From Enterobacter hormaechei subsp. hoffmannii (GTDB lineage Bacteria > Pseudomonadota > Gammaproteobacteria > Enterobacterales > Enterobacteriaceae), in assembly GCF_001729745.1 (NCBI RefSeq), contig NZ_CP017186.1, positions 1,178,001 through 1,242,000 of the forward strand: a DNA stretch of 64,000 nucleotides, in the 5' to 3' direction. The position numbers and the translations under genes are program-made. Positions 47,789-58,119 of the stretch are shown here, piece after piece (position 1 is the stretch's first letter; each line of letters opens with the position of its first letter). Below the pieces are notes generated by a model that saw only the letters and a program-made list of their open reading frames with translations, was not told the DNA's origin and made no database searches.

Positions 47789-48949
47789 ATGAGCAATAAC
47801 CCGTTGATCCCGCAGAGTAAACTTCCGAATCTCGGCACGACGATTTTTACGCAGATGAGCGCCCTGGCGCAGCAGCACAACGCCATTAACCTCTCACAAG
47901 GTTTCCCGGATTTTGACGGGCCGAAATATTTGCAGGAGCGTCTGGCGTACCACGTTGCGCAGGGAGCCAACCAGTATGCGCCGATGACCGGCGTGCAGGC
48001 GTTGCGTGAAGCCATTGCGGATAAAACGGCGGAGTTATACGGCCATAAGCCTGACGCGAACAGCGATATCACGGTAACCGCAGGGGCCACCGAAGCGCTG
48101 TATGCGGCGATAACCGCCCTGGTGCGTACGGGCGATGAGGTGATTTGTTTTGACCCGAGCTACGATAGCTACGCCCCGGCGATTGAACTGGCCGGTGGCG
48201 TGGTGAAACGCGTGGCGCTCCAGCCGCCGCATTTTCGTCCTGACTGGCAGGCGTTTGCCGCGCTGCTGAGCGATAAAACCCGGCTGGTGATCCTGAATAC
48301 GCCACACAACCCATCGGCGACGGTGTGGCAGAAAAGCGATTTTGCCGCCCTGTGGCAGGCCATCGCCGAACGTGAAATCTATGTTCTGAGCGACGAGGTG
48401 TATGAGCACATCTGCTTTGCCGAAGAGGGTCATGCCAGCGTGCTGGCGCATCCGCAGCTTCGCGAGCGCGCAATCGCGGTATCATCATTTGGGAAAACCT
48501 ACCATATGACCGGCTGGAAGGTAGGGTACTGCGTGGCGCCCGCCGCCATCAGCGCTGAGCTGCGTAAAGTGCACCAGTATTTGACGTTTGCCGTAAACAC
48601 ACCCGCCCAGCTGGCGCTGGCGGATATGCTGCGCGCTGAACCTGAACATTACCGGGACCTGCCAGCTTTTTACCGTGCGCGGCGGGATCGGTTTGTGACT
48701 GCCTTGAGCGAGAGTCGGCTGGAGATCCTGCCATGCGAAGGCACCTACTTCCTGCTGGCGGACTACAGCGCGATTTCCGATCTGGATGATGTCAGTTTTT
48801 GCCAGTGGCTGACGAAAGAGGTGGGCGTGGCAGCCATTCCGCTGTCGGTGTTCTGCGCCGATCCCTTCCCGCATAAACTGATTCGTCTTTGCTTTGCGAA
48901 GCAGGAGTCGACGCTGCTGGCAGCGGCTGCGCGCTTAAATTCGCTCTGA
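47789..48949 (+). CDS. ybdL: Methionine aminotransferase MtnE (YbdL)
   Basis: PLP-dependent class I aminotransferase, 386 aa, the counterpart of E. coli YbdL, which prefers methionine. It would close the salvage pathway by aminating 2-oxo-4-methylthiobutyrate. INLSQGFPDFDGP, NTPHNPSATVW and the PLP-Lys segment SSFGKTYHMTGWKVGY are visible. Divergent from mtnBCD. Confidence 0.93.
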   Translation: MSNNPLIPQSKLPNLGTTIFTQMSALAQQHNAINLSQGFPDFDGPKYLQERLAYHVAQGANQYAPMTGVQALREAIADKTAELYGHKPDANSDITVTAGATEALYAAITALVRTGDEVICFDPSYDSYAPAIELAGGVVKRVALQPPHFRPDWQAFAALLSDKTRLVILNTPHNPSATVWQKSDFAALWQAIAEREIYVLSDEVYEHICFAEEGHASVLAHPQLRERAIAVSSFGKTYHMTGWKVGYCVAPAAISAELRKVHQYLTFAVNTPAQLALADMLRAEPEHYRDLPAFYRARRDRFVTALSESRLEILPCEGTYFLLADYSAISDLDDVSFCQWLTKEVGVAAIPLSVFCADPFPHKLIRLCFAKQESTLLAAAARLNSL

Positions 48950-49576
48950 CTATTTAACCGTCCAGGCTTCTGAAAAACGACGGTCCGCGAAGAGTTCCAG
49001 CAGACCGTTGATTTGCTTCAGTCGCAGCACTTCATCGCTGTCCATACCCAACTCCAGGCCAATTTTCTGCTCACTCCAGCCCATAAGCACCAGTTCTCGC
49101 ACGATTTCTGACATGGCATTGATCTGGTGGCGTCCACGCGCGCGGTTGTGACGAATGGTTGCAGCCATGCGATCGAATTTTTCCTGGCGTGCTTTACGCA
49201 GGCAGGTAACAGGGAGGTAACCTTTAAGTTGACGCTTCAGAATAGCCCGATGACTGCCAAGCTCATGGCGATGGAATCCATCGACAATTTCATAGCTCTC
49301 AGGCGCATTTTCCGTCACAACGATAGGTTGTGTGAATCCATCCAGCTCCAGTGATTTGCTGAGCAACCGCTTCTCCGCCGGAGCGACATTATTTGGGTTG
49401 TAGTCATTGGCGGTGATGTCAGTCTGTTTTATCCACAATACGCAGTCGACGGGTTGATTATTAAAAGGGCTGATTTCGTGTAATGCCTGGCGAAAGGCAT
49501 TAATAGCGCCGATTTTCTCTTCTTCAGAAAGGGTCTGCAGGTACGTCTGCATTTCTCTGATTATTTGCTGCTGCAT
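48950..49576 (-). CDS. ybdM: ParB/sulfiredoxin-like protein YbdM
   Basis: 208-aa protein with a ParB-like nuclease fold (NDYNPNNVAPAEK, then EIVDGFHRHELG with the conserved G-x-H-R) and a C-terminal helix-turn-helix-like part (MGWSEQKIGLELGMDSDEVLRL). It matches E. coli YbdM and prophage IbrB. I prefer the start at 49576 because GGGGGA precedes it; 49588 has no usable spacing. It overlaps ybdN by 16 bases. Biochemical role unknown. Confidence 0.88.
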   Translation of the reverse strand: MQQQIIREMQTYLQTLSEEEKIGAINAFRQALHEISPFNNQPVDCVLWIKQTDITANDYNPNNVAPAEKRLLSKSLELDGFTQPIVVTENAPESYEIVDGFHRHELGSHRAILKRQLKGYLPVTCLRKARQEKFDRMAATIRHNRARGRHQINAMSEIVRELVLMGWSEQKIGLELGMDSDEVLRLKQINGLLELFADRRFSEAWTVK

Positions 49577-50784
49577 AAAATCCCCCATTCCTTGCGTTTA
49601 GCTTTCACTCTTTCGCTGTAGCGTTGATAGTGTTTAGGTTTGTTTGGACTAAATGAGAGAGCCCGGCACCAGTAGTCATTGTTGAGTAAAACCTTGCAAA
49701 TGCGTCGCCAGGAAGGGATATCTTTTGCGCCAATGTCACCCTCCTGCGTATCGGGAATATCGTCCAGGCCTCGCTTTTGATACCAGTGGAGATAAATTGC
49801 GATTTTATTTCGGTAATGTTCCGCCGTATTTTGCGGCATGCTGTCGAGTAGCAGCATGGCGTATTCGCGCCAGCAGAGATGGTCAGGTTTCAGGATCTTC
49901 CGGTGGCCATAAAAATGGTTATCGTGCCCGGCATAAATACCTCCACTTCGCACGCCGCAGGCGCGTTCACACATAGCCGCCCAGCGTTCGGGTTCAATGA
50001 CATGATAGAGCCATAAGCCCTGACGCTGTTCCGGACCAAACGGTTCGCAGATGCGCATATAACGCGGCGGCACCCCCGCCTTGTACATCAGGTCGTATAA
50101 CGGGTTATAGCAACATTTTGATTTCGCGAACCACGTCCAGATGTCGGCGGTTTTCCAGTCGTACAGTGGGTAGATATACCAGGCGTGCCCACCCGGGGCG
50201 ACGGTCGTCCAGGGTTTATCGTCAGAAAAGCGCTGCTTACGCGCCGACGCGATAGCCAGAAAGCGGTTGTAAGATTCATCGGCGCGGATCCCCACCATGA
50301 CTGCGGAAGGACGTCTTTGCGCATACCATTCGGCAAACTCGCGCACGAAGGCTTCAAACGTCATTCCCTGCTGATAAAAATCGAAATAGTGATAATCGGT
50401 AATGGCATCTTCTGGTGGCTGGCGAACCCAGTTTGTCCCGGGTTCCCAGCACCGCCATTCAGGTTGAAACTGTGACAGGGCGTTTTGGGTCGTGAGCGGA
50501 AGCGCTACCCACCAGAACTGGTGGATAACATCCCGATAGAGCGTTTTCATAGCGTCAACATGCTGAATGGTCGACGAGAATTGCGCTTCCCAGTCCAGAA
50601 AGATGACGTCTATTTTTCGCTTTAATTGCCGTGCTTTCTGGGCAACAAGATGCAGCATCACGGTAGAATCTTTTCCACCGGAAAAGGAAACGCATACCCT
50701 GGGGAAATTGTTAAGCGTCCAGTGTATGCGTTCCGCAGAAGCGTCTAAAACATTTTCCTGTAAAGGGATTTTATAGTTCGACAT
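49561..50784 (-). CDS. ybdN: PAPS-reductase-like protein YbdN
   Basis: 406-aa protein of the PP-loop/PAPS-reductase superfamily, same length as E. coli YbdN and similar to prophage IbrA. The ATP-pyrophosphatase loop SFSGGKDST is at 33-41; a later Cys-rich stretch (SKCCYNPLYD, CERACGV) could hold a metal or take part in sulfur chemistry. Start MSNYKIPLQ at 50784. In an operon with ybdM, whose start it overlaps. In E. coli strains the IbrAB pair activates eib genes. Confidence 0.88.
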   Translation of the reverse strand: MSNYKIPLQENVLDASAERIHWTLNNFPRVCVSFSGGKDSTVMLHLVAQKARQLKRKIDVIFLDWEAQFSSTIQHVDAMKTLYRDVIHQFWWVALPLTTQNALSQFQPEWRCWEPGTNWVRQPPEDAITDYHYFDFYQQGMTFEAFVREFAEWYAQRRPSAVMVGIRADESYNRFLAIASARKQRFSDDKPWTTVAPGGHAWYIYPLYDWKTADIWTWFAKSKCCYNPLYDLMYKAGVPPRYMRICEPFGPEQRQGLWLYHVIEPERWAAMCERACGVRSGGIYAGHDNHFYGHRKILKPDHLCWREYAMLLLDSMPQNTAEHYRNKIAIYLHWYQKRGLDDIPDTQEGDIGAKDIPSWRRICKVLLNNDYWCRALSFSPNKPKHYQRYSERVKAKRKEWGILCSSK

Positions 50785-50912
50785 GATTAATCGCGTCCTG
50801 CGTGTTAAATGTCTTGGGAAAATCAAAACGATATTATGGAATTATTTATCCTTAATTTCACGGAGTCATTTTTTTCGGTTCGCTTTAATTATATTCACCA
50901 TGCAAATGTATT

Positions 50913-51833
50913 TTACGCAGACGGCGGAGAAACGCAGAGCTTATGCATTTTTTCAATGAATGTTGAAAAAACAGAGCTATTCAGTGATGAACGGCCGTAG
51001 AGCATATAGATCTTTAATTCAGGCAGCGCAAACGGTGGCTCAAGCCTTTTTAATTTCAAAGATTCTTTAAATGTTTCATAGATCGACACGGGGATATAGC
51101 CTAACAAATCAGATGAACTGACCATAGAGATGAGAGAGCTAAGGGAGTCGGTGCGAAAAGCAATATTTCTTTCCGGAAAAGCGTCATTGGCCCGACTCTG
51201 GAACTCTTTTACACCCGGATGAGCACTCTGGTAAAAAGTGAATTTCTCCTGGTATAGCGCGTCCACTGTGGCTGTGTCAGCGAGCCTTGGGTGGTCTGCT
51301 CTACAGATTAAGGCTATCGGCACCGTAGTGAAGTGGGTGCAGACCACAGAGCGATTGTGGATAGGTGCGATAGAGAAGATGAGATCGGCTTTACGATAGG
51401 CCAACAAATCTTCCGCTGATTCGGAGGAAATAAGCATATCTCTTTGTTCTATCTCATAATTCTCCTCAGATATTAAAAGCTTCAACGGTTCCAGCATCGA
51501 ACCAGGAGACACCATTTGAGTGCAATAGATAACGAACTTTTTCTTGATGTCCGAGTGATGCATCATGTTGATCGTCTGCTCAAGCTGATTGAGATTTTTT
51601 TCCAGATGATGATGCAAGTTGGTACCTACCGTGGTGGGCGTAATTCCCTTCCCTGAACGGATAAACAGGGGGTCATCAAGCTGACCGCGCAGGCGTTGCA
51701 GCGACTGGCTGACGGCGGATGGTGTGATATAAAGCGTCTCGGCAGCCCTACTGATACTGAGATGTTGGTAAATGCATTCGAAGATAACTAACAGATTGAG
51801 ATCGAATTTTTTTAGGTCGTAGAGGTTTGCCAT
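50913..51833 (-). CDS. ybdO: LysR-family regulator YbdO
   Basis: 306-aa LysR-type regulator. The N-terminal winged helix-turn-helix includes HLSISRAAETLYITPSAVSQ (about 25-44) and SLQRLRGQLDDPLF; the remainder is the effector-binding domain. Start at 51833 (MANLYDLKKF). Matches E. coli YbdO (CitR) in place and family. It is transcribed toward ybdN, 128 bases away. Confidence 0.88.
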   Translation of the reverse strand: MANLYDLKKFDLNLLVIFECIYQHLSISRAAETLYITPSAVSQSLQRLRGQLDDPLFIRSGKGITPTTVGTNLHHHLEKNLNQLEQTINMMHHSDIKKKFVIYCTQMVSPGSMLEPLKLLISEENYEIEQRDMLISSESAEDLLAYRKADLIFSIAPIHNRSVVCTHFTTVPIALICRADHPRLADTATVDALYQEKFTFYQSAHPGVKEFQSRANDAFPERNIAFRTDSLSSLISMVSSSDLLGYIPVSIYETFKESLKLKRLEPPFALPELKIYMLYGRSSLNSSVFSTFIEKMHKLCVSPPSA

Positions 51834-52114
51834 GTTTCGTCCTGAGTGAGTTGAGTTTGCTGTCGTTATCACACCGTGGAGTACGACAGAGTGTAGTTAC
51901 CCTTTACAATCCGTGTGAATAACTCGCTTAATTTAAAATTTAAGTGATCTTAATATATCACGGCTTTGGATTATTGAAACATATCTTCAAGAGTTATTAA
52001 GATAATTTTATCTTTAAAGTGTGATTGAATTATTTGAATGACAAATGGCGTTTATATATAGCGTGAAACCCATAATGAAATTAAATTTATAATGTTTCAA
52101 TGACCTGTTCGAAT
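51834..52114. other. AT-rich gap upstream of ybdO, no gene seen
   Basis: This stretch is clearly AT-richer than its surroundings, particularly 51920-52095. No open frame with a ribosome site is supportable. It should contain the ybdO promoter, and a TTGAAT...TATATA arrangement near 52034-52060 could be a plus-strand promoter for the structured region that follows. dsbG occupies about this position in E. coli and is absent. Confidence 0.5.
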
Positions 52115-52307
52115 CTGCCTATCACAGCCATAGGCAGGACTATCCCTCTTATGCATTGCTCATTGCGCGCAGGGGTGCTGTAATCAAACCGCTGTTACGG
52201 CCTTGATACAAGGTATGTAGAGCGCAACGCAACGCCAGCTTCGGCTGGCACTGAATGTACCTGCGGGGAATTCAGGTATCAGGGCCGCCCGTTGAGGCGG
52301 CCTTTTT
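52115..52307 (+). ncRNA. Candidate structured RNA ending in a strong terminator
   Basis: Three features in order: an 8-bp hairpin CTGCCTAT/ATAGGCAG (52115-52137); GCCAGC-TTCG-GCTGGC with a UUCG tetraloop (52234-52249); and a GC-rich terminator GGCCGCC/GGCGGCC followed by TTTTT (52283-52307). TACCTG/CAGGTA and CTGAA/TTCAG in between give competing pairings. There is no coding frame. It could be a small RNA or the leader of ahpC with an attenuator; I do not recognise the family. Confidence 0.45.
52283..52307 (+). terminator. Rho-independent terminator upstream of ahpC
   Basis: GGCCGCC and GGCGGCC (7 bp, six-base loop) followed by five T. It implies a transcript coming from the ybdO side that ends 148 bases before ahpC. 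Confidence 0.8.
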
Positions 52308-52454
52308 ACTTTCAGGCTTTCCTGTAAAAGGTTCACCTTGCTGTCTTGTTGCTGTTGTAAGGTTTGGCTGATTGATTTGATAAAGCATACGCATTAGCCC
52401 CGATGAACAAAGTTGGTTACCTTACACCTCAACGAAAACACGGAGGAAGTACAG

Positions 52455-53018
52455 ATGTCCTTGATTAACACCAAAATTAAACCTTTCAAAAACCAGGCGT
52501 TCAAAAACGGTGAGTTCATCGAAGTTACTGAGAAAGATACCGAAGGCCGCTGGAGCGTGTTCTTCTTCTATCCGGCTGACTTCACCTTCGTTTGCCCGAC
52601 CGAACTGGGCGACGTTGCAGACCACTACGAAGAACTGCAAAAGCTGGGCGTAGACGTTTACTCTGTTTCTACCGATACCCACTTCACCCACAAAGCGTGG
52701 CACAGCAGCTCTGAAACTATCGCGAAAATCAAATACGCGATGATCGGCGACCCGACTGGCGCCCTGACCCGTAACTTCGACAACATGCGTGAAGATGAAG
52801 GCCTGGCTGACCGTGCGACCTTCGTTGTTGACCCGCAGGGCATTATCCAGGCTATCGAAGTTACCGCTGAAGGTATCGGCCGTGATGCATCTGACCTGCT
52901 GCGCAAAGTGAAGGCGGCTCAGTACGTTGCTTCTCACCCAGGCGAAGTGTGCCCGGCGAAATGGAAAGAAGGCGAAGCGACGCTGGCTCCATCTCTGGAC
53001 CTGGTCGGCAAGATCTAA
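52455..53018 (+). CDS. ahpC: Alkyl hydroperoxide reductase AhpC
   Basis: Typical two-Cys peroxiredoxin (187 aa) that reduces hydrogen peroxide and organic peroxides. Peroxidatic Cys47 is in FVCPTE and resolving Cys166 in GEVCPAKW. The start at 52455 follows CGGAGGAAG. It is followed by a BIME and then by its reductase ahpF. Confidence 0.98.
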   Translation: MSLINTKIKPFKNQAFKNGEFIEVTEKDTEGRWSVFFFYPADFTFVCPTELGDVADHYEELQKLGVDVYSVSTDTHFTHKAWHSSSETIAKIKYAMIGDPTGALTRNFDNMREDEGLADRATFVVDPQGIIQAIEVTAEGIGRDASDLLRKVKAAQYVASHPGEVCPAKWKEGEATLAPSLDLVGKI

Positions 53019-53027
53019 GTCTGTAAA

Positions 53028-53094
53028 GCCTGGCGGCGCTACGCTTGCACAGGCCTACAGTATCGTAGGCCGGGTAAACGAAGTGCCACCCGGC
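53028..53094. repeat. BIME between ahpC and ahpF
   Basis: Inverted REP pair at 53028-53058 and 53065-53094 inside the ahpCF operon. Such elements can keep the upstream mRNA more abundant than the downstream part, in line with AhpC excess over AhpF. Confidence 0.85.
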
Positions 53095-53206
53095 AATCAA
53101 TGGGCGCTCCCCGCGCCCATTTCATTCCAGCACCATGATGCAAGTTGCATTCAGGCAGCCCGTATAAGGCGGCTTGCATGATGACGTTTTAAGAGAGGGA
53201 AGAATA

Positions 53207-54772
53207 ATGCTCGACACTAACATGAAAACCCAGCTCAAGGCCTACCTTGAGAAACTGACCAAACCTGTTGAGCTGATTGCCACGCTGGACGACAGCGCGA
53301 AATCGGCAGAAATCAAAGCGCTGCTGACAGAGATTGCTGAGCTGTCGCCGAAAGTGACCTTCAAAGAAGACAACACGCTGGCAGTCCGTAAGCCTTCTTT
53401 CCTGATCGCCAACCCAGGGTCTGACCAGGGGCCGCGTTTCGCGGGTTCTCCGCTGGGGCACGAATTTACGTCCCTGGTGCTGGCGCTGCTGTGGACCGGT
53501 GGTCATCCGTCAAAAGAAGCGCAGGCGCTGCTGGAGCAGATCCGCGATATCGACGGTGATTTTGAGTTTGAAACCTATTACTCGCTCTCCTGCCACAACT
53601 GCCCGGACGTGGTGCAGGCGCTGAACCTGATGTCAGTGCTCAACCCACGCATTAAGCACACGGCGATTGACGGCGGTACGTTCCAGAACGAAATCACCGA
53701 GCGCAACGTGATGGGCGTTCCAGCGGTTTACCTGAATGGTCAGGAGTTCGGCCAGGGGCGTATGACGCTGACCGAAATCGTCGCCAAAGTGGATACCGGC
53801 GCAGAAAAACGTGCGGCGGAAGAGTTGAACCAACGTGATGCTTATGACGTGCTGATTGTTGGCTCCGGCCCGGCGGGCGCGGCGGCAGCGGTTTACTCCG
53901 CACGTAAAGGGATCCGTACCGGTCTGATGGGCGAGCGTTTCGGTGGTCAGGTTCTGGATACCGTAGACATTGAAAACTACATTTCCGTGCCGAAAACCGA
54001 AGGCCAGAAGCTGGCCGGGGCGTTGAAAGCGCACGTCAGCGACTACGACGTGGATGTCATTGACAGCCAGAGCGCCAGCAAACTGGTTCCGGCAGCGGTC
54101 GAGGGTGGTTTGCACCAGATTGAAACGGCGTCCGGTGCGGTGCTAAAGGCGCGCAGCGTGATCATTGCCACTGGCGCGAAATGGCGCAACATGAACGTGC
54201 CGGGCGAAGATCAGTATCGCACCAAAGGCGTGACCTATTGCCCGCACTGTGACGGCCCGCTGTTCAAAGGTAAACGCGTAGCGGTGATCGGCGGCGGTAA
54301 CTCCGGTGTGGAAGCGGCTATCGATCTGGCGGGAATTGTTGAACACGTTACCCTGCTGGAGTTCGCCCCTGAGATGAAAGCGGACCAGGTGTTACAGGAT
54401 AAAGTACGTAGCCTGAATAACGTCGACATTGTGCTCAATGCCCAGACGACAGAAGTGAAAGGCGACGGCAGCAAAGTGACCGGTCTGGAATACCGTGACC
54501 GCGTGAGTGGCGATATCCACAGCGTAGCGCTGGCAGGGATCTTTGTTCAGATTGGCCTGCTGCCAAACACCACCTGGCTGGAAGGCGCAATTGAGCGCAA
54601 CCGCATGGGCGAGATCATCATCGATGCGAAATGCGAAACCAGCGTGAAGGGCGTATTTGCGGCGGGCGACTGCACCACCGTGCCGTACAAACAGATCATC
54701 ATCGCCACTGGCGAAGGGGCGAAAGCGTCGCTGAGCTCGTTTGATTACCTGATCCGCACCAAAACTGCATAA
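53207..54772 (+). CDS. ahpF: Alkyl hydroperoxide reductase flavoprotein AhpF
   Basis: NADH-dependent disulfide reductase (521 aa) that regenerates AhpC. The N-terminal domain holds the transfer dithiol SCHNC (Cys129/132); the thioredoxin-reductase-like part has FAD motif [17 protein letters not shown] (near 218) and redox CPHC (about 345-348) plus an NAD motif GGGNSG. Start at 53207 ([10 protein letters not shown]). Confidence 0.97.
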   Translation: MLDTNMKTQLKAYLEKLTKPVELIATLDDSAKSAEIKALLTEIAELSPKVTFKEDNTLAVRKPSFLIANPGSDQGPRFAGSPLGHEFTSLVLALLWTGGHPSKEAQALLEQIRDIDGDFEFETYYSLSCHNCPDVVQALNLMSVLNPRIKHTAIDGGTFQNEITERNVMGVPAVYLNGQEFGQGRMTLTEIVAKVDTGAEKRAAEELNQRDAYDVLIVGSGPAGAAAAVYSARKGIRTGLMGERFGGQVLDTVDIENYISVPKTEGQKLAGALKAHVSDYDVDVIDSQSASKLVPAAVEGGLHQIETASGAVLKARSVIIATGAKWRNMNVPGEDQYRTKGVTYCPHCDGPLFKGKRVAVIGGGNSGVEAAIDLAGIVEHVTLLEFAPEMKADQVLQDKVRSLNNVDIVLNAQTTEVKGDGSKVTGLEYRDRVSGDIHSVALAGIFVQIGLLPNTTWLEGAIERNRMGEIIIDAKCETSVKGVFAAGDCTTVPYKQIIIATGEGAKASLSSFDYLIRTKTA

Positions 54773-54803
54773 TAAAAGAAAGCAAGACGACACCTGCAAT
54801 ACA

Positions 54804-54833
54804 AGAGGCCACCAAAAGGTGGCCTCTTTTTTT
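54804..54833. terminator. Terminator between ahpF and uspG
   Basis: AGAGGCCACC and GGTGGCCTCT form a 10-bp stem with an AAAA loop and a T-run after it, 31 bases past the ahpF stop. An adenine-poor opposite flank makes it stronger for ahpF than for uspG. Confidence 0.9.
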
Positions 54834-55260
54834 ATCTGACGACCATCACCGGAATGTGGGTGTGGCGGATCACGCTGGAGGCGTTCGACCCCAGCAGGTG
54901 CGTGGTAATAGACGGGTTGCGCGAACCAATCACCACCACGTCTGCGTTCAGCTCCGCGGCCAGTTCATTAACGGCGTCACGCACGCTACCGAACCGGACG
55001 TGGGTTTTTATGCGGGAAGGATCGATGCTGAAGTGCCCGACCATGGTTTGCAGGCGCGTCTCGGCTTCATGCTGTAAATGCTCTTCAAAACGACGCACAT
55101 CAGCAGCGAAACGATGCAGGCTCAGGCTGGCAGAGCCCGGTAAAACATGCAGAAGATGAATAACTCCGTCCTGCTGCGCGAGAAATTCCGCGTGACGTAC
55201 AGCCTTATCACTCAGTTCCATTTCGAAAACATCAACCGGCATAATGATTGTTTGATACAT
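54832..55260 (-). CDS. uspG: Universal stress protein UspG
   Basis: 142-aa UspA-family protein (UP12). [18 protein letters not shown] opens the nucleotide-binding fold and [22 protein letters not shown] (about 114-135) carries the G-2x-G-9x-G ATP motif. Start at 55260; the longer frame has no family similarity. Convergent with ahpF, as in E. coli. Confidence 0.93.
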   Translation of the reverse strand: MYQTIIMPVDVFEMELSDKAVRHAEFLAQQDGVIHLLHVLPGSASLSLHRFAADVRRFEEHLQHEAETRLQTMVGHFSIDPSRIKTHVRFGSVRDAVNELAAELNADVVVIGSRNPSITTHLLGSNASSVIRHTHIPVMVVR

Positions 55261-55441
55261 ACCCGTTTCTCCTTGTTTATAAACGCTGAAATCATTCAAC
55301 CACAAAATATAAAAGGTTTCCGTAATCTCGACAGCACTTTTTTATCTCGCCAGGATAAATCTCAAAACAGCCGGATTCCGGGGCATATCCCGAGAGGTAG
55401 CTACCCTTTTATAAGCTTACCCACACCCTTTCGGAGGTTGC

Positions 55442-56680
55442 ATGAAAGCTCTCACCTATCACGGTCCACATCATGTTCGGGTCGATAATGTCCCCGATCC
55501 GGGCATCGAACAGCCTGACGATATCATCCTGCGCGTAACAGCCACGGCGATCTGTGGTTCTGATTTGCATCTTTATCGCGGAAAAATTCCCAAGGTCCAG
55601 CACGGCGATATCTTTGGTCATGAATTTATGGGCGAGGTGGTGGAGTGCGGGAGCGAAGTGAAGAACGTGCAGAAAGGTGACCGGGTGGTGATCCCGTTTG
55701 TGATTGCCTGCGGTGACTGTTTCTTTTGCCAGATGCAACAGTACGCGGCCTGCGAAAACACGAACCGCGGGCAGGGCGCGGCGCTGAACAAAAAGCAAAT
55801 TCCCGCCCCTGCCGCGCTGTTTGGCTACAGCCATCTTTACGGCGGCGTGCCGGGCGGACAGGCGGAGTATGTGCGCGTGCCGAAAGGCAACGTGGGGCCG
55901 TTTAAAGTGCCTCAGCTGCTGTCAGACGACAAAGCGCTTTTCCTGTCAGATATTCTGCCTACCGCCTGGCAGGCGGCGAAAAATGCGCAGATCCAGAAAG
56001 GCTCCAGCGTCGCCGTATTCGGGGCCGGGCCGGTGGGGTTGCTGACCATTGCCTGCGCGCGGCTTCTCGGCGCAGAGCAGATTTTTGTGGTTGACCATCA
56101 TCCCTATCGACTGCGGTTTGCCCAGGAGCGCTACGGCGCGATCCCGATTAACTTTGATGACGATAACGACGCGGCGGAGAAAATCATTGAGCAAACGGCC
56201 GGGCAGCGCGGGGTGGATGCGGTGATTGATGCCGTCGGGTTTGAGGCCAAAGGCAGCACGACGGAAACGATCCTCAGTAACCTGAAAATTGAAGGCAGCA
56301 GCGGCAAAGCCCTGCGCCAGTGCATTGCTGCGGTGCGACGCGGCGGCGTGGTCAGCGTGCCGGGCGTGTACGCCGGTTTCATCCATGGCTTCCTGTTTGG
56401 CGATGCCTTCGATAAAGGGCTGAGCTTTAAGATGGGGCAGACGCACGTCCACGCCTGGCTGGGAGAGCTGCTGCCGCTTATCGAAAAAGGGTTGCTTACA
56501 CCGGAAGATATTGTGACCCACTATCTTCCGCTGGCTGATGCGGAGCGCGCCTATAAGATCTTCGAAAAACGGGAGGAGGAGTGCCGCAAGGTGATCCTGG
56601 TGCCTGGCGCAGACACCCCGGAGGCTGCGCAGCAGAAAGTGAAGGGACTGGTGAATGCCTTCCCCGGCGGCGTTGTGTGA
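55442..56680 (+). CDS. ybdR: Zinc-dependent alcohol dehydrogenase YbdR
   Basis: 412-aa medium-chain dehydrogenase. Catalytic zinc site: Cys in TAICGSDLH and GHEFMGEV; a structural-zinc-like Cys cluster [16 protein letters not shown] lies near 97-112; NAD-binding GAGPVGLL near 195. Ribosome site CGGAGG directly precedes the start. Close to formaldehyde-dehydrogenase-like members; the physiological substrate is not known. Confidence 0.9.
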   Translation: MKALTYHGPHHVRVDNVPDPGIEQPDDIILRVTATAICGSDLHLYRGKIPKVQHGDIFGHEFMGEVVECGSEVKNVQKGDRVVIPFVIACGDCFFCQMQQYAACENTNRGQGAALNKKQIPAPAALFGYSHLYGGVPGGQAEYVRVPKGNVGPFKVPQLLSDDKALFLSDILPTAWQAAKNAQIQKGSSVAVFGAGPVGLLTIACARLLGAEQIFVVDHHPYRLRFAQERYGAIPINFDDDNDAAEKIIEQTAGQRGVDAVIDAVGFEAKGSTTETILSNLKIEGSSGKALRQCIAAVRRGGVVSVPGVYAGFIHGFLFGDAFDKGLSFKMGQTHVHAWLGELLPLIEKGLLTPEDIVTHYLPLADAERAYKIFEKREEECRKVILVPGADTPEAAQQKVKGLVNAFPGGVV

Positions 56681-56819
56681 GGTTTCGTCCCCACGGCACT
56701 ACGACAGAGTAAACATGGATTAAGCGGTTTTTGTCCGATATAACACAATCGGGTGAATTTGCGGAAAGAGGATGCAGGTGCATCCTCTGTGCAAAGCGGG
56801 GTCGCTTGTTCAGAAGGGA

Positions 56820-57230
56820 TTAACGCAGGTAATCGCCAGCGGCTTCGGGCTGGTAGAGCAGCTCAAGCACTTCCAGATGGGCTGAGGCGCCGCCCGGGAG
56901 TTCCCAGTGGATAGTATCGCCCGTGCGCAGTCCAAGCAGCGCCGCGCCCACGGGTGCCAGCACCGAAAGCTGCATGCTGCTGTCGGTCATCTGCGCCGGA
57001 TAGACCAGCGTACGGGTGAGTTCCTCACCGGTGGTCAGGTTGCGGAACTTCACCTGGCTGTTCATGGTGACCACATCATGCGGCATGGTCTCAGGCGTAC
57101 ACATCTGCGCCCGGTCTAGCTCTTCGTTCAGCGCATCGGCTACCGGCAGCGAGGCGAATTCTGGTTTCTCCAACAGTCGGTCAATACGTTCTGCGTCGAG
57201 TTCATTGATGATAATCGTAGGTCTGGACAT
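56820..57230 (-). CDS. rnk: Regulator of nucleoside diphosphate kinase Rnk
   Basis: 136-aa GreA/Rnk-family RNA polymerase-binding protein. [23 protein letters not shown] forms the short N-terminal coiled coil and [23 protein letters not shown] the C-terminal FKBP-like domain. Normal length. It starts 52 bases before a hairpin at 57283-57311 on its own upstream side. Confidence 0.95.
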   Translation of the reverse strand: MSRPTIIINELDAERIDRLLEKPEFASLPVADALNEELDRAQMCTPETMPHDVVTMNSQVKFRNLTTGEELTRTLVYPAQMTDSSMQLSVLAPVGAALLGLRTGDTIHWELPGGASAHLEVLELLYQPEAAGDYLR

Positions 57231-57282
57231 TTTTACTCCATGTCGTTAATGCTGCGTGTAACGCAGAAACCAATCCAAAAGA

Positions 57283-57311
57283 AAACCCTCGCCGTCTGGC
57301 AGCGAGGGTTT
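57283..57311. terminator. Hairpin upstream of rnk, terminator-like
   Basis: AAACCCTCGC and GCGAGGGTTT form a perfect 10-bp stem with a nine-base loop. Read in the minus direction it sits in the rnk leader and could be an attenuator; the T-tract is short (TTT). Confidence 0.5.
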
Positions 57312-57492
57312 AACTTATCTGATGATACTGTCTGAAACCCTAAGTTTGAAGTGATGAAGGTCACATTCGTGCGCCATATGAATTTTTGGCAATAAACCCG
57401 GCATCCCGATTCACGCTGAACGGAAATTTCGTTACGCTGGTAAAACTTAAACCGGGCAATGCGCGTTGCAGCCCCAGCGTAGAGAGAGCGAT

Positions 57493-58119
57493 ATGTACTT
57501 TTACCAACCGTCTCAGGGGCACGGCCTGCCGCACGACCCGCTGAACGCCATTATCGGTCCACGTCCGATTGGCTGGATTTCATCCTGTGATAAGGCCGGT
57601 CAACTGAACCTTGCCCCGTACAGCTTCTTTAACTGCTTTAACTATCGCCCACCGATCATTGGTTTTTCCAGCAACGGCTGGAAGGATAGCGTGCGGAATA
57701 TTACCGAAACGGAAGAGTTTGTCTGGAACCTCGCAACGCGCGATCTGGCTGAGGCGATGAATGAAACCTCCGCCACACTCCCTCATGGCGAGGATGAATT
57801 TACCTTTGCCGGCCTGACGCCCGTAGCCAGCCAGCTTGTGCGCTCGCCGCGCGTGGCGGAAAGCCCGGTGAATTTCGAGTGTCGATTGTCACAGTGCATT
57901 CAGTTGACCGGCGCGGATGGGACACCGATTGATACCTGGCTGGTGCTCGGCGAAGTGGTGGGCGTCCATATCGCTGAGAGTTTGCTGGAAGAGGGGATTT
58001 ACCAGACCGCGAAAGCGCAGCCCATTCTGCGTGCGGGTGGACCGTCCGCCTACTACGGCATCAGCGACAGCCATCGCTTCGATCTGGTACGCCCGGATGC
58101 GCGCAGGAACAATCAGTAA
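57493..58119 (+). CDS. Flavin-reductase-family protein (FMN-binding split barrel)
   Basis: 208-aa flavoredoxin-like protein: PLNAIIGPRPIGWISSCDKAG and LAPYSFFNCFNYRPPIIGFSS (first 75 residues) are the FMN-binding core. No partner oxygenase is nearby, so the substrate is open. Start at 57493 (MYFYQPS). Its end overlaps the convergent rna gene by seven bases. Confidence 0.85.
   Translation: MYFYQPSQGHGLPHDPLNAIIGPRPIGWISSCDKAGQLNLAPYSFFNCFNYRPPIIGFSSNGWKDSVRNITETEEFVWNLATRDLAEAMNETSATLPHGEDEFTFAGLTPVASQLVRSPRVAESPVNFECRLSQCIQLTGADGTPIDTWLVLGEVVGVHIAESLLEEGIYQTAKAQPILRAGGPSAYYGISDSHRFDLVRPDARRNNQ

Noticed and set aside
50809..51000. 63-codon plus-strand frame between ybdN and ybdO
   Set aside because: Half of it is antisense to the end of ybdO; no conserved motif or good ribosome site.
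52384..52454. OxyR site in front of ahpC
   Set aside because: OxyR control is expected from family knowledge, but I could not find a convincing ATAG-N7-CTAT pattern by eye.
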